Shown here piece after piece: positions 18,888-25,582 of a stretch of DNA of 64,000 nt (positions are counted from its first letter, which is position 1; every line of letters begins with the position of its first letter). The notes beneath the pieces are model-generated. The model had not been told where the DNA came from. It worked only from the letters and a program-made list of their open reading frames with translations, and ran no database searches. Source of the DNA: Streptomyces durocortorensis (lineage in GTDB: Bacteria; Actinomycetota; Actinomycetes; Streptomycetales; Streptomycetaceae); assembly GCF_031760065.1 (NCBI RefSeq), contig NZ_CP134500.1:5394001-5458000 (forward strand), given 5' to 3'. The translations under genes and the position numbers were made by a program.

Positions 18888-19658
18888 TCAGATGCGGTGC
18901 CGCATGGGCACCCAGTCGGCGAGGAGGATGGCCCGCTCGCCCGGACGCGGTTCGCTGCCCTTGCGGATGGGCGCCACGTAGTGGCTGACCAGGTCGTCCG
19001 TGATGGCGTACGAGTCCAGCGGCTTCTGCAGCTGGAACTCGGAGAGGATGTCGTGCGACGGGACGTCCTGCGGCTGCTTGCCGCGGTGGGGCGGCGTGGC
19101 GATGACGTTGTGTCCGCCCTCGGCGTTGTCGCGGTAGATCATGTGGCAGAAGACGTAGGGCTCGCCGTCCTGGTGCAGCTCGTTGGGCGAGGAGACGGCC
19201 TCCTTCTCGTCGTCGTCGATGTGCAGCTTGATGAGGTGCACGCCCACGTAGAGCGGCCAGACGGAGTCGTCCTCGCTCCAGCGGGTCTGCTCGAAGTCGA
19301 ACTGGATCATGTCCAGGACGAGCGGGTTGTCGAGGACCTCGTCGCCGATGGCCGGCAGGTTCCGCACCACGCCCACGTACTCGGGGTTGTTGTCACCCTG
19401 GTAGTAGCCGTTCATGCCCTCGCGGGCCTGGCTTTCCGTCGCGGGCATCCAGAAGAATTCCTTCGACCAGGGAAGGAAAACTCCGCGGGCGTAGCGGCGG
19501 TGCCGTCCGGACCCCGGAGCGTAGGGGTCGAGCGGAAGATCACCGTAAGCGGAACGTAGTGCCTTGTAATTCTCATCCTCCGCGGTGATGCCGAAGTGAT
19601 CTGCGAGATCCCAACGGTCATACCCGTTTTTCGAGAGTTCGGAAGGCGTAATTGACAT
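18888..19658 (-). CDS. 2OG-Fe(II) dioxygenase family amino acid hydroxylase
   Basis: Protein of 256 residues of the 2OG-Fe_Oxy_2 type, the family of L-isoleucine 4-hydroxylase. The iron triad is readable as H162-x-D164 (ELHQDGEPYVF) and H226 (LVSHYVAP), with an Arg (R232 or R242) as candidate 2-oxoglutarate ligand. These enzymes hydroxylate free amino acids or carrier-bound ones. It is the first gene of the left operon, downstream of the promoter at 19694-19725, and 12 bp before the ligase gene. It may hydroxylate the amino acid starter or the NRPS substrate. Base composition near its 5' end is less G/C-rich than its neighbours. Confidence 0.85.
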   Translation of the reverse strand: MSITPSELSKNGYDRWDLADHFGITAEDENYKALRSAYGDLPLDPYAPGSGRHRRYARGVFLPWSKEFFWMPATESQAREGMNGYYQGDNNPEYVGVVRNLPAIGDEVLDNPLVLDMIQFDFEQTRWSEDDSVWPLYVGVHLIKLHIDDDEKEAVSSPNELHQDGEPYVFCHMIYRDNAEGGHNVIATPPHRGKQPQDVPSHDILSEFQLQKPLDSYAITDDLVSHYVAPIRKGSEPRPGERAILLADWVPMRHRI

Positions 19659-19693
19659 ACCCGTTTCCCCCAGTGAGCCGTCGTATTCCTCGG

Positions 19694-19725
19694 GTGACCC
19701 TAGGTCACGTCCGAGCGTCCGCCAA
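19694..19725 (-). promoter_or_regulatory. Left-operon promoter with palindromic operator over -10
   Basis: On the minus strand -35 TTGGCG (19725-19720), a 17-bp spacer and -10 TAGGGT (19702-19697) precede the 2OG oxygenase start by about 40 bp. The -10 lies inside a perfect inverted repeat GTGACC (19694-19699) / GGTCAC (19703-19708) with a CTA centre, so a bound dimer would block RNA polymerase. No regulator gene lies inside the cluster. Confidence 0.55.
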
Positions 19726-19736
19726 TGTGTGGATGA

Positions 19737-19747
19737 TCACACTGTGA
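19737..19747. promoter_or_regulatory. Palindrome TCACA-C-TGTGA in cluster control region
   Basis: Perfect 5-1-5 inverted repeat located upstream of the left-operon -35 box. It could be an activator or repressor site. The surrounding 433-bp divergent region (19659-20091) also has two CGTACA-containing direct repeats (about 19800-19845) and no coding sequence that I can see. Confidence 0.4.
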
Positions 19748-19954
19748 GATCGTCGGCGGGTGTGGTCGGGTAGACTCGAACGGCCCGCTGGCCAGGGCAA
19801 GTGTCGTACAGCGGACTTCAGATACCGCAAGTCGTACACCTGAGTCGACAGCTTGAGCGCCTACGGTGACGGCGCGGCGTGAGGGCCTGGGGGGTTCCGC
19901 CGCGCGAATCCGCAGCCTCCCGCGTATTCAACGGGACCACTTTCCACTTCCGTA

Positions 19955-19984
19955 TTGACATGTGCTTGCTGCGGGAATTAGCGT
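19955..19984 (+). promoter_or_regulatory. Right-operon promoter
   Basis: Consensus -35 TTGACA (19955-19960), 18-bp spacer and -10 TAGCGT (19979-19984), close to the HrdB-type pattern. It lies about 100 bp before the ACP start at 20092 and would drive the ACP-ketosynthase-hydratase operon. Confidence 0.6.
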
Positions 19985-20091
19985 CCGACCTCGTGCGGGG
20001 CGGGCCGGACAGAATTGCGAATTCTGCTCGACTGTCCGGTGCGCGACTTTTTGCACCGATAAAACGTACTCACTGATCCGGGGGAAGTGGA

Positions 20092-20337
20092 ATGTCGGAA
20101 GCAATCGATAACAAGATCGCGGCGATCCTCAAGCAGGTGGCCGAACTGCCGGACTCCTTCGAGGTCAAGGCCGAGCAGGACCTGAAGGCCGACCTGGAGA
20201 TCGACTCCCTGAAGCTCATCGACGTCGTCGTCCTCGTCGAGGCCGAACTCGACATCGAGATCGGCGACGAGTTCGCCGGCCAGATCGTCACCGTCGCCGA
20301 CCTCCAGCGGCAGGTCGACAGCCTGGTCGCCGGCTGA
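20092..20337 (+). CDS. Acyl carrier protein
   Basis: Acidic protein of 81 residues with the four-helix ACP pattern and phosphopantetheine site DLEIDSLKLIDVVVLVE (Ser near residue 41). GGGGGAA precedes the ATG. It heads the right operon with the two ketosynthase-type proteins and hydratase, so it probably carries the growing ketide chain. The hydrophobic VVVLVEAELDIEI helix II resembles type II polyketide and fatty acid ACPs more than the amino-acid carrier at 17452. Confidence 0.93.
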   Translation: MSEAIDNKIAAILKQVAELPDSFEVKAEQDLKADLEIDSLKLIDVVVLVEAELDIEIGDEFAGQIVTVADLQRQVDSLVAG

Positions 20338-20380
20338 CGCCCCAGGACCTCGGCTCTCACCCAGTCCCACGGAGGATCGT

Positions 20381-21229
20381 GTGTTCGAGTTCAACCTGAA
20401 CCAGGTGGCGCTGTGCGCGCCGGACGGCGTGACGGAGACGGGCGAGCCCGACGGACTGCCGGAGGACCTGTACGACGTCATCGGCTCCACCGGCGACCAG
20501 TTCCGCGACTGGTTCACCCGGCTGTGCCTCTACTTGGTGCGCACCTGCGGGGAACTCCCCGAAGGCCGCACCGACGAGACGGTCGTGATCGGCACGGAGT
20601 ACGGGAACACCGCGGCCCTCGCCCGGCTCCAGCGCGACGCCGCCGCCAAGGGACGACTGCTCTCCGCGCAGTACTTCCCCAACGCGACGTCCAGCTCGGC
20701 TGCGGCCTTCGTCAACCTCACCATCGGGGCGACCGGCCGCAACATGACGCTCAACGGGGGACTGCTCACCCCCGTCACCGCCATGTGGCAGGCGCTTTCG
20801 GCGCTGGACCGCGACCGCTCCGGCATCAGCAGACTCCTCGTCGGTGACGTCTACTCGCCCGAGGGACTCCAGGACGCCGAGCACGACACCCCCGGCCTCG
20901 CCTGCGACTCGGGAGTGGCCCACGCGACCCTGGCCAAGGGCCGGGACTTCAAGGCCGAGTTCGACTTCTCCGCGCCCGCGTCCGATGAGGTCGGGACACC
21001 GGCCGGTGCGCACATCCGAGTGACCGGGGTGGGCGGCGCGGCGACGGAGGCGACTGCGGCGGCGACGTCGTACGGGCGCAACGGAGCTTTCGTCACGGCC
21101 GACTTCCTTCGAGCGGCCTACGCGCTGCGGCCCGCCGAGAGCGCCGTACTCACGTGCCTGAGCCCCCTCGGGCGCCGGGCCACCGTCACCGTCACCCGGC
21201 AGAAGGGCACCACCCGTGGGCATGGCTAG
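20381..21229 (+). CDS. Short degenerate ketosynthase-like protein (KS-beta/CLF-like)
   Basis: Protein of 282 residues from GTG 20381 (GGAGG five bases upstream). Thiolase-fold features remain (TVVIGTEYGNTAALARL, ATSSSAAAFVNLTIGATGRNMTLNGG, LLVGDVY), and it resembles the N-terminal ketoacyl-synthase type 2 family. At the position where ketosynthases have TACSS it reads LNGGL, with no nucleophilic cysteine, and no HGTG/GHxxGA histidine motifs follow. It is about 130 residues shorter than a normal chain length factor. It overlaps the intact ketosynthase gene by 14 bp, like KS-alpha/KS-beta pairs, so a heterodimer that gates chain length is likely. The function is inferred. Confidence 0.7.
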   Translation: MFEFNLNQVALCAPDGVTETGEPDGLPEDLYDVIGSTGDQFRDWFTRLCLYLVRTCGELPEGRTDETVVIGTEYGNTAALARLQRDAAAKGRLLSAQYFPNATSSSAAAFVNLTIGATGRNMTLNGGLLTPVTAMWQALSALDRDRSGISRLLVGDVYSPEGLQDAEHDTPGLACDSGVAHATLAKGRDFKAEFDFSAPASDEVGTPAGAHIRVTGVGGAATEATAAATSYGRNGAFVTADFLRAAYALRPAESAVLTCLSPLGRRATVTVTRQKGTTRGHG

Positions 21230-22427
21230 CAGTTCGACGCCGGAGCCGACCCGAGTCTTCGTGACCGGACTCGGCATGATCTCGCCCGCCGGTGCGGGTG
21301 TGGCCCCGTTCTGGGACGACCTTTGCGCGGGACGGCAGCGCTTCGAGGAACTGCCGCCCCTGTACCCGGGCATGAAGACCGGCATCCTGGGCGGCCGGGT
21401 CCCCCGGTCCGCGTACGAGGAGGCCCTCGCCCGGGCGGGGGCCGAGACGCGGGCCACCCCGCGCGCCGCCTCGGTCTTCGCCGAGTACGCCGCGTTGGAG
21501 GCCCTCCAGGACGCCGGCCTGCACCCCGGGGACGCCGCACTACGCGACGCCGTGGTCTGCGTCGGCAGCAGCGACGGCCAGGCCGACGCGCTGGAAGACC
21601 TTGTCGCGGGGCGCCGCGACGTGAAGGAGACCGGCGGCTTCTCCAGCTACTCCATCTCTGAGGGAGTCGCCCGCGCCGTGGGCTCCCGCGGCCAGGTGTT
21701 CACCGCCCAGAGCACCTGCGCCTCCGCCAACGTAGCCCTGTCGTGCGCCCTGGAACTCCTGCGCTCCGGCGCGGCCGACACCGCGATCGTCGGCGGCTGC
21801 GACCCGTACTCCGAGAAGAACATCATCGGGTTCAGCACCCTCCAGGCCATCGGACCGGCGCCCTGCCGGCCCTTCGCCGGGAACCGTCGCTTCGTCACGC
21901 CCTCCGAGGGTGCCGGCGTACTCGTCCTGCAGACCGAACGGGCGCTGCGCCCCGGCACCAGGCCGTACGCCGAGGTACTCGCCACGGCGGTCAGCAACGA
22001 CGCCGGTCACCCCACCGCGCCCGACCGCGACGGCGTGGCCGCCTGCCACCGCCGGGCACTGGACGAGGCGGGGCTCGGGCCCGAGGACATCGACGTGATC
22101 TTCGCGCACGGGACCGGCAGCCGCGCCAACGACGCCATCGAGGGCGGGATCTTCGCCGAGCACTACCCGAAGGCCGCCGTCACCGCCATCAAGGGGACGA
22201 TCGGACACCTGATGGGCGGGGCGGGCGCCGCCGGCTCGGTCGCCGCCTGCCTCACCCTGCGGCACCGTCTGGTCCCGCCCACCCCGGTCGAGGCCTCCGA
22301 GGTGGAACTCGACATCAACCTCGTCACCGGAACACCGCGCGCCCTGCCCCAGCTCCGGCACGTCCAGAGCAACGCCTTCGGTTTCGGCGGCAACAACGCC
22401 ATCGCCATCTTCCGGAGCGCCGAGTGA
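21216..22427 (+). CDS. Beta-ketoacyl-ACP synthase (KS-alpha, FabF type)
   Basis: Protein of 403 residues from GTG 21216, which has AGAAGGG eight bases upstream (ATG 21222 is a weaker option). The Cys-His-His triad is intact: QSTCASANVALS, AHGTGSRANDAIE and KGTIGHLMGGAGAAG, with the C-terminal SNAFGFGGNNA. It condenses malonyl-ACP with an acyl or aminoacyl thioester. It forms an overlapping tandem with the degenerate ketosynthase and the hydratase (GTGA overlap at 22424). No malonyl acyltransferase is encoded in the cluster, so the fatty acid FabD probably supplies malonyl-ACP, as is usual in type II systems. Confidence 0.93.
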   Translation: MGMASSSTPEPTRVFVTGLGMISPAGAGVAPFWDDLCAGRQRFEELPPLYPGMKTGILGGRVPRSAYEEALARAGAETRATPRAASVFAEYAALEALQDAGLHPGDAALRDAVVCVGSSDGQADALEDLVAGRRDVKETGGFSSYSISEGVARAVGSRGQVFTAQSTCASANVALSCALELLRSGAADTAIVGGCDPYSEKNIIGFSTLQAIGPAPCRPFAGNRRFVTPSEGAGVLVLQTERALRPGTRPYAEVLATAVSNDAGHPTAPDRDGVAACHRRALDEAGLGPEDIDVIFAHGTGSRANDAIEGGIFAEHYPKAAVTAIKGTIGHLMGGAGAAGSVAACLTLRHRLVPPTPVEASEVELDINLVTGTPRALPQLRHVQSNAFGFGGNNAIAIFRSAE

Positions 22428-23269
22428 GCGCCGCTCCCACCCCCGGGACGGCGGACACCTCTCCGGGGCTGCCCGCCGTCCCGCAGGACGCGTTCTTCCC
22501 GCTGCGCCTGACGTACGACGGCCCGCTCGCCGTGCTCACCATGGACAGCCCGCCGGCGAACACCTTCGACGCGGCGATGTGGCGGGGCTGGGCGCAGGCG
22601 ATGCGATGGCTGACGGAGCATCCGCCGCGCGCCCTGCTCGTGCGGGCCGGCGGACGCATCGTCAGCGCGGGCGTCGACGTCCAGGTCTTCGCGGACCTGG
22701 ACCCGGACACCGCCGAGGAGTTCTGGCACGGTCAACTGCGCATCACCCAGGCCCTGGAGAAGCTGCCGTGTCCCACGGTGTTCGCAGCGCACTCCCTGAC
22801 CCTGACAGCCGCCTTCGAACTCGCCCTCGCGTGCGACCTGATCGTGGCCACCGCCTCCGCGCGGTTCGGCCTCGTCGAGCGCAAGGTCGGCTTCACCCCG
22901 TCCATGGGCGGCACCCAGCGCCTGGCCGAACGCGCCGGTCCCGGTCGGGCCCGGGAACTCGTCATGACCGGCGACCTGTACCGCGGCGCCACCCTGGCGG
23001 ACTGGGGCGTGGTGAACGCGCTGTTCAAGCCGGCCACCTTCCACGCTGACGCGCACGCGTACGCCCTGCGGCTGGCCAACGGCCCCACCGTGGCCCACAG
23101 CGCGACGAAGCAGGTCGTCCGCGCCTACCTCGACGGCGGTGTCGAGGCCGCGGACGGCCTCCTGCCCGCGGTGGCGGGACGGGTCGCGCGTTCCTCGGAC
23201 CACGCCCGCGCGGTCGCCGCCTTCCTCGCCGACGGCCCGGAACACGCCACGACCTACGCGGGGGAGTGA
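22424..23269 (+). CDS. Enoyl-CoA hydratase/isomerase family protein
   Basis: Crotonase-fold protein of 281 residues from GTG 22424, overlapping the ketosynthase stop by 4 bp. The oxyanion region GRIVSAGVDVQVF, the AFELALACDLIVA segment and FGLVERKVGFTPSMGG keep both glutamates used by hydratases. In a cluster with a ketoreductase it probably dehydrates a beta-hydroxyacyl intermediate or shifts a double bond. Crotonases also act as decarboxylases or in beta-branching, and no HMG synthase is present here to support the last option. It is the last gene of the right operon and faces cslZ convergently. Confidence 0.85.
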   Translation: MSAAPTPGTADTSPGLPAVPQDAFFPLRLTYDGPLAVLTMDSPPANTFDAAMWRGWAQAMRWLTEHPPRALLVRAGGRIVSAGVDVQVFADLDPDTAEEFWHGQLRITQALEKLPCPTVFAAHSLTLTAAFELALACDLIVATASARFGLVERKVGFTPSMGGTQRLAERAGPGRARELVMTGDLYRGATLADWGVVNALFKPATFHADAHAYALRLANGPTVAHSATKQVVRAYLDGGVEAADGLLPAVAGRVARSSDHARAVAAFLADGPEHATTYAGE

Positions 23270-23281
23270 CGCATGCGGTCG

Positions 23282-23306
23282 CCGACCGCCCCCTACTGCC
23301 GGTCGG
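23282..23306. terminator. Weak hairpin between convergent genes
   Basis: Inverted repeat CCGACCG (23282-23288) / CGGTCGG (23300-23306) just after the hydratase stop and before the cslZ stop. It lacks a T-tract, so a terminator role is uncertain. It marks the right edge of the biosynthetic cluster. Confidence 0.4.
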
Positions 23307-23335
23307 TCTGAGCGCGGAGGCGTCCGCCCCGTGTC

Positions 23336-24409
23336 TCAGGAGGCGGCGCGCCTGGCCAGACCGAGCGCGTACTCCGGCCACCAGTCGCCGGCCGGCGGGC
23401 CGCCCCGGCAGGTGCCGTCGGACTCGCCCGGCCGCTTGATCCACAGGTAGGCGTCGAGCCGGTCGTCGCCGGTGTCGGTGGTCGGCGGAGTGCCGAGCCC
23501 CCGGCCGGGCGGGTTGCACCAGGCCTCGGCGCGGCCCCCGGGCAGGGGGCCGTGGCCGTTGCGGCTGGTGTCGATCACGTAGTGCGCGCCGCCGACGGAG
23601 TCGGAGAGCAGCCGGGCGTACTTCTTGACGCGCCCGTTGGACTGGAAGTTGGAGACGTTCAGCGAGAAGCCGTCGGCGCGCTCGATCCCCGCCTGCTGGA
23701 GCGGCACGGCGATCTTGGACGGTTCCTCGATCCAGTCGGGGTTGCCCGCGTCCAGGTAGACCTTGGTGTTCGGCTGCGCCTTGAGCGTGTCCACCGCCTC
23801 GGAGAGCAGCTGGTAGCGCTCGGCGTGGTGCTCGGGCGGGGTGCAGCCGTCCGCGATGTGGGGGAGGGCGTCCGGCTCCAGGATCACGGTCGCCGGGGCG
23901 TCCCCTACGGCGGCGGCGAACTCCCCGATCCAGGCCCGGTAGGCGTCCGCGTCCTGCGCGCCGCCCGCGGAGTAGAGCCCGCAGTCCCGGTGCGGGATGT
24001 TGTACGCGACGAGCAGGATCGTCTTCCTGGTGCGGGAGGCCGCTTTCGCGGCGGCCCGGATCTGCGGGGCCGGGTCGTCCCACGCGGGCCAGTCGGCCAC
24101 CGGCCGCCCGGAGATCCGCCGCAGGACCTTCGCGTCGGCCACGCGCCCCTCTTTCTCCCAGGTGCGGACCTGGCGGGCGGCGTCGCTGTTCGGGTCGACC
24201 CAGTACGGGGACGCGGCGCTCGGTGCGGGCTCGCCCCGGACGAGCTCGTCCGCCTCCTCGGCGGTGCGGGTGACGCGCGGCTCCGGTGTGGCACAGCCCG
24301 CGGCGAGGGCGGTCGCCAGGGCGAGGGCGGTCACGACGGGGAAAGTACGGAGAAGCGTGCGCGGGAGGGCGCGGGGGAAGGCACGGGGGACGACTCTGCG
24401 GCCGGACAT
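23336..24409 (-). CDS. cslZ: GH6 family lipoprotein, CslZ-like endoglucanase
   Basis: Protein of 357 residues with an N-terminal signal (about 1-36) ending in a lipobox LAAGC, so it should be a membrane-anchored lipoprotein. The catalytic domain shows GH6 motifs: LVAYNIPHRDCGLYSAGG, VILEPDALPHI (Asp region), VYLDAGNPDW, FSLNVSNF and LWIKRPGESDG. GH6 enzymes hydrolyse beta-1,4-glucan with inversion. In S. lividans/S. coelicolor a GH6 gene, cslZ, lies beside cslA-glxA and is thought to process the CslA glycan. Here it is separated from glxA by the 17.5-kb cluster. Family certain; orthology to cslZ is inferred from context. Confidence 0.85.
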   Translation of the reverse strand: MSGRRVVPRAFPRALPRTLLRTFPVVTALALATALAAGCATPEPRVTRTAEEADELVRGEPAPSAASPYWVDPNSDAARQVRTWEKEGRVADAKVLRRISGRPVADWPAWDDPAPQIRAAAKAASRTRKTILLVAYNIPHRDCGLYSAGGAQDADAYRAWIGEFAAAVGDAPATVILEPDALPHIADGCTPPEHHAERYQLLSEAVDTLKAQPNTKVYLDAGNPDWIEEPSKIAVPLQQAGIERADGFSLNVSNFQSNGRVKKYARLLSDSVGGAHYVIDTSRNGHGPLPGGRAEAWCNPPGRGLGTPPTTDTGDDRLDAYLWIKRPGESDGTCRGGPPAGDWWPEYALGLARRAAS

Positions 24410-24514
24410 CCAGACCCCTCGGACGGCGGTGGCTCACGGCAGGGAAACGTGAGTAATCGTGACATAACGGTCACCGAGAGTGGCGGTGCGACACCATCCG
24501 CAACAGGGCGCCGC

Positions 24515-25498
24515 TCAGGTGGAGGCCGCCAGTGTGATCCCCAGCGGTGTGCGCTCGTACAGCACCTGGTGCCCGTAGCGCCGCGAGGTCAGCAGCCCCG
24601 CCCCGCGCAGCACCGACAGATGCGCCGACACGGAGGAGGGGGCGAGGCCGAGCCGGTGGGCCAGAGCGCTCGTGCCCGCCGGTTCGTCCAACGCGCACAG
24701 CACGTCCGCCCGGGCCCGGCCCAGCAGCCGGGCCAGGGTCTGCGGGGTCCGCTCGCCGGACTCGCTCCACAGCCCGCCGATCCCGCGCGCCGGGTAGACC
24801 ACCGCGGGCTGCCACGGCTCCTCGAAGCCGCCCACCACGTCCGGCCAGACGAACACGCTCGGCATCAGCACCAGCCCCTGCCCGCCGAGCACCCGTTCGT
24901 GGTCGCCCCGCGTCCCGGTCACGGTCAGCGTGGAGCCGCGCCACCCCAGCTGCGGGCTCACCTCGCCCAGCAGCCGTTCGAAGCCGCTCTCCGCGAGCCG
25001 CCGGGAGTGGTAGGCGATGTCGGCCTCCAGCAGCGCCCGCAGCCGCGGCCAGTGCGGGGCGATCAGCACCTGCCAGGCCCGCTCCAGCAGATCGGCCAGC
25101 TGCTGTACGGCCCCGGCGGGGTCCTCCAGCATCCGCCGACCGGCCGCCGACTCCTGAAGGCCGGGCCGCTCCGCGAGAGCCGGCGCCAGATCGGCCCGCG
25201 CCACCTCGGGATCGACCGCCCGCACGCCCGCGATCTCCTCCTCGAAGGTGGCCAGCGGGCCCAGCGGGGGTGGGCAGAGGAAGTCCGGGTTGTGGCCGCC
25301 CTCCGGCATGATCAGCCACAGCGGTCCGAGGTCCAGGTCCGAGGCGGCCGCGCGGATCTCCCGGAGCCAGGGCAGGTGGTAGCCGTGCCGTTGCGGGCGG
25401 GCCAGGGTGCGCACGGCCTCCTGCGTCTCCCAGAGCGGGGAGAGCGCGAACCGGCAGCGCAGCAGATCACGCTCGCCGAAGTGCAGCTGGAACGGCAC
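24515..25498 (-). CDS. ArsR-type winged-helix regulator with DUF5937-like N-domain
   Basis: Protein of 327 residues. The C-terminal 70 or so residues form a winged helix (LLGRARADVLCALDE, LAHRLGLAPSSVSAHLSVLRGAGLL, RYGHQVLYERTPLG). The long N-terminal domain (1-245) resembles DUF5937 modules often fused to ArsR readers and may sense a ligand. GGGAGGGGAA precedes the GTG start. It is divergent from the MFS gene, separated by 84 bp with an operator-like TTCG-N8-CGAA, so it probably represses that exporter and itself. The inducer is unknown. Confidence 0.85.
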   Translation of the reverse strand: MPFQLHFGERDLLRCRFALSPLWETQEAVRTLARPQRHGYHLPWLREIRAAASDLDLGPLWLIMPEGGHNPDFLCPPPLGPLATFEEEIAGVRAVDPEVARADLAPALAERPGLQESAAGRRMLEDPAGAVQQLADLLERAWQVLIAPHWPRLRALLEADIAYHSRRLAESGFERLLGEVSPQLGWRGSTLTVTGTRGDHERVLGGQGLVLMPSVFVWPDVVGGFEEPWQPAVVYPARGIGGLWSESGERTPQTLARLLGRARADVLCALDEPAGTSALAHRLGLAPSSVSAHLSVLRGAGLLTSRRYGHQVLYERTPLGITLAAST

Positions 25499-25527
25499 GC
25501 TTCCCCTCCCGTGACCGGCCGCGAAGA

Positions 25528-25549
25528 TTCGTCCCCGGCCGAAAGTCTA
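25528..25549. promoter_or_regulatory. ArsR-type operator and minus-strand -10
   Basis: TTCG (25528-25531), 8-bp spacer, CGAA (25540-25543) lies between the divergent ArsR and MFS genes. It abuts a minus-strand -10-like TAGACT (25549-25544). Location at the transcription start suggests autorepression by the ArsR protein. Confidence 0.4.
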
Positions 25550-25582
25550 CGGCGGCGGGCCGCCCGGCCCCAGGCTCTCCCC

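Noticed and set aside
23552..25582. Long upstream extension of the MFS transporter frame
   Set aside because: The extension runs antisense to the GH6 and ArsR genes. Transporter homology begins at ATG 25583, just after the divergent promoter gap.
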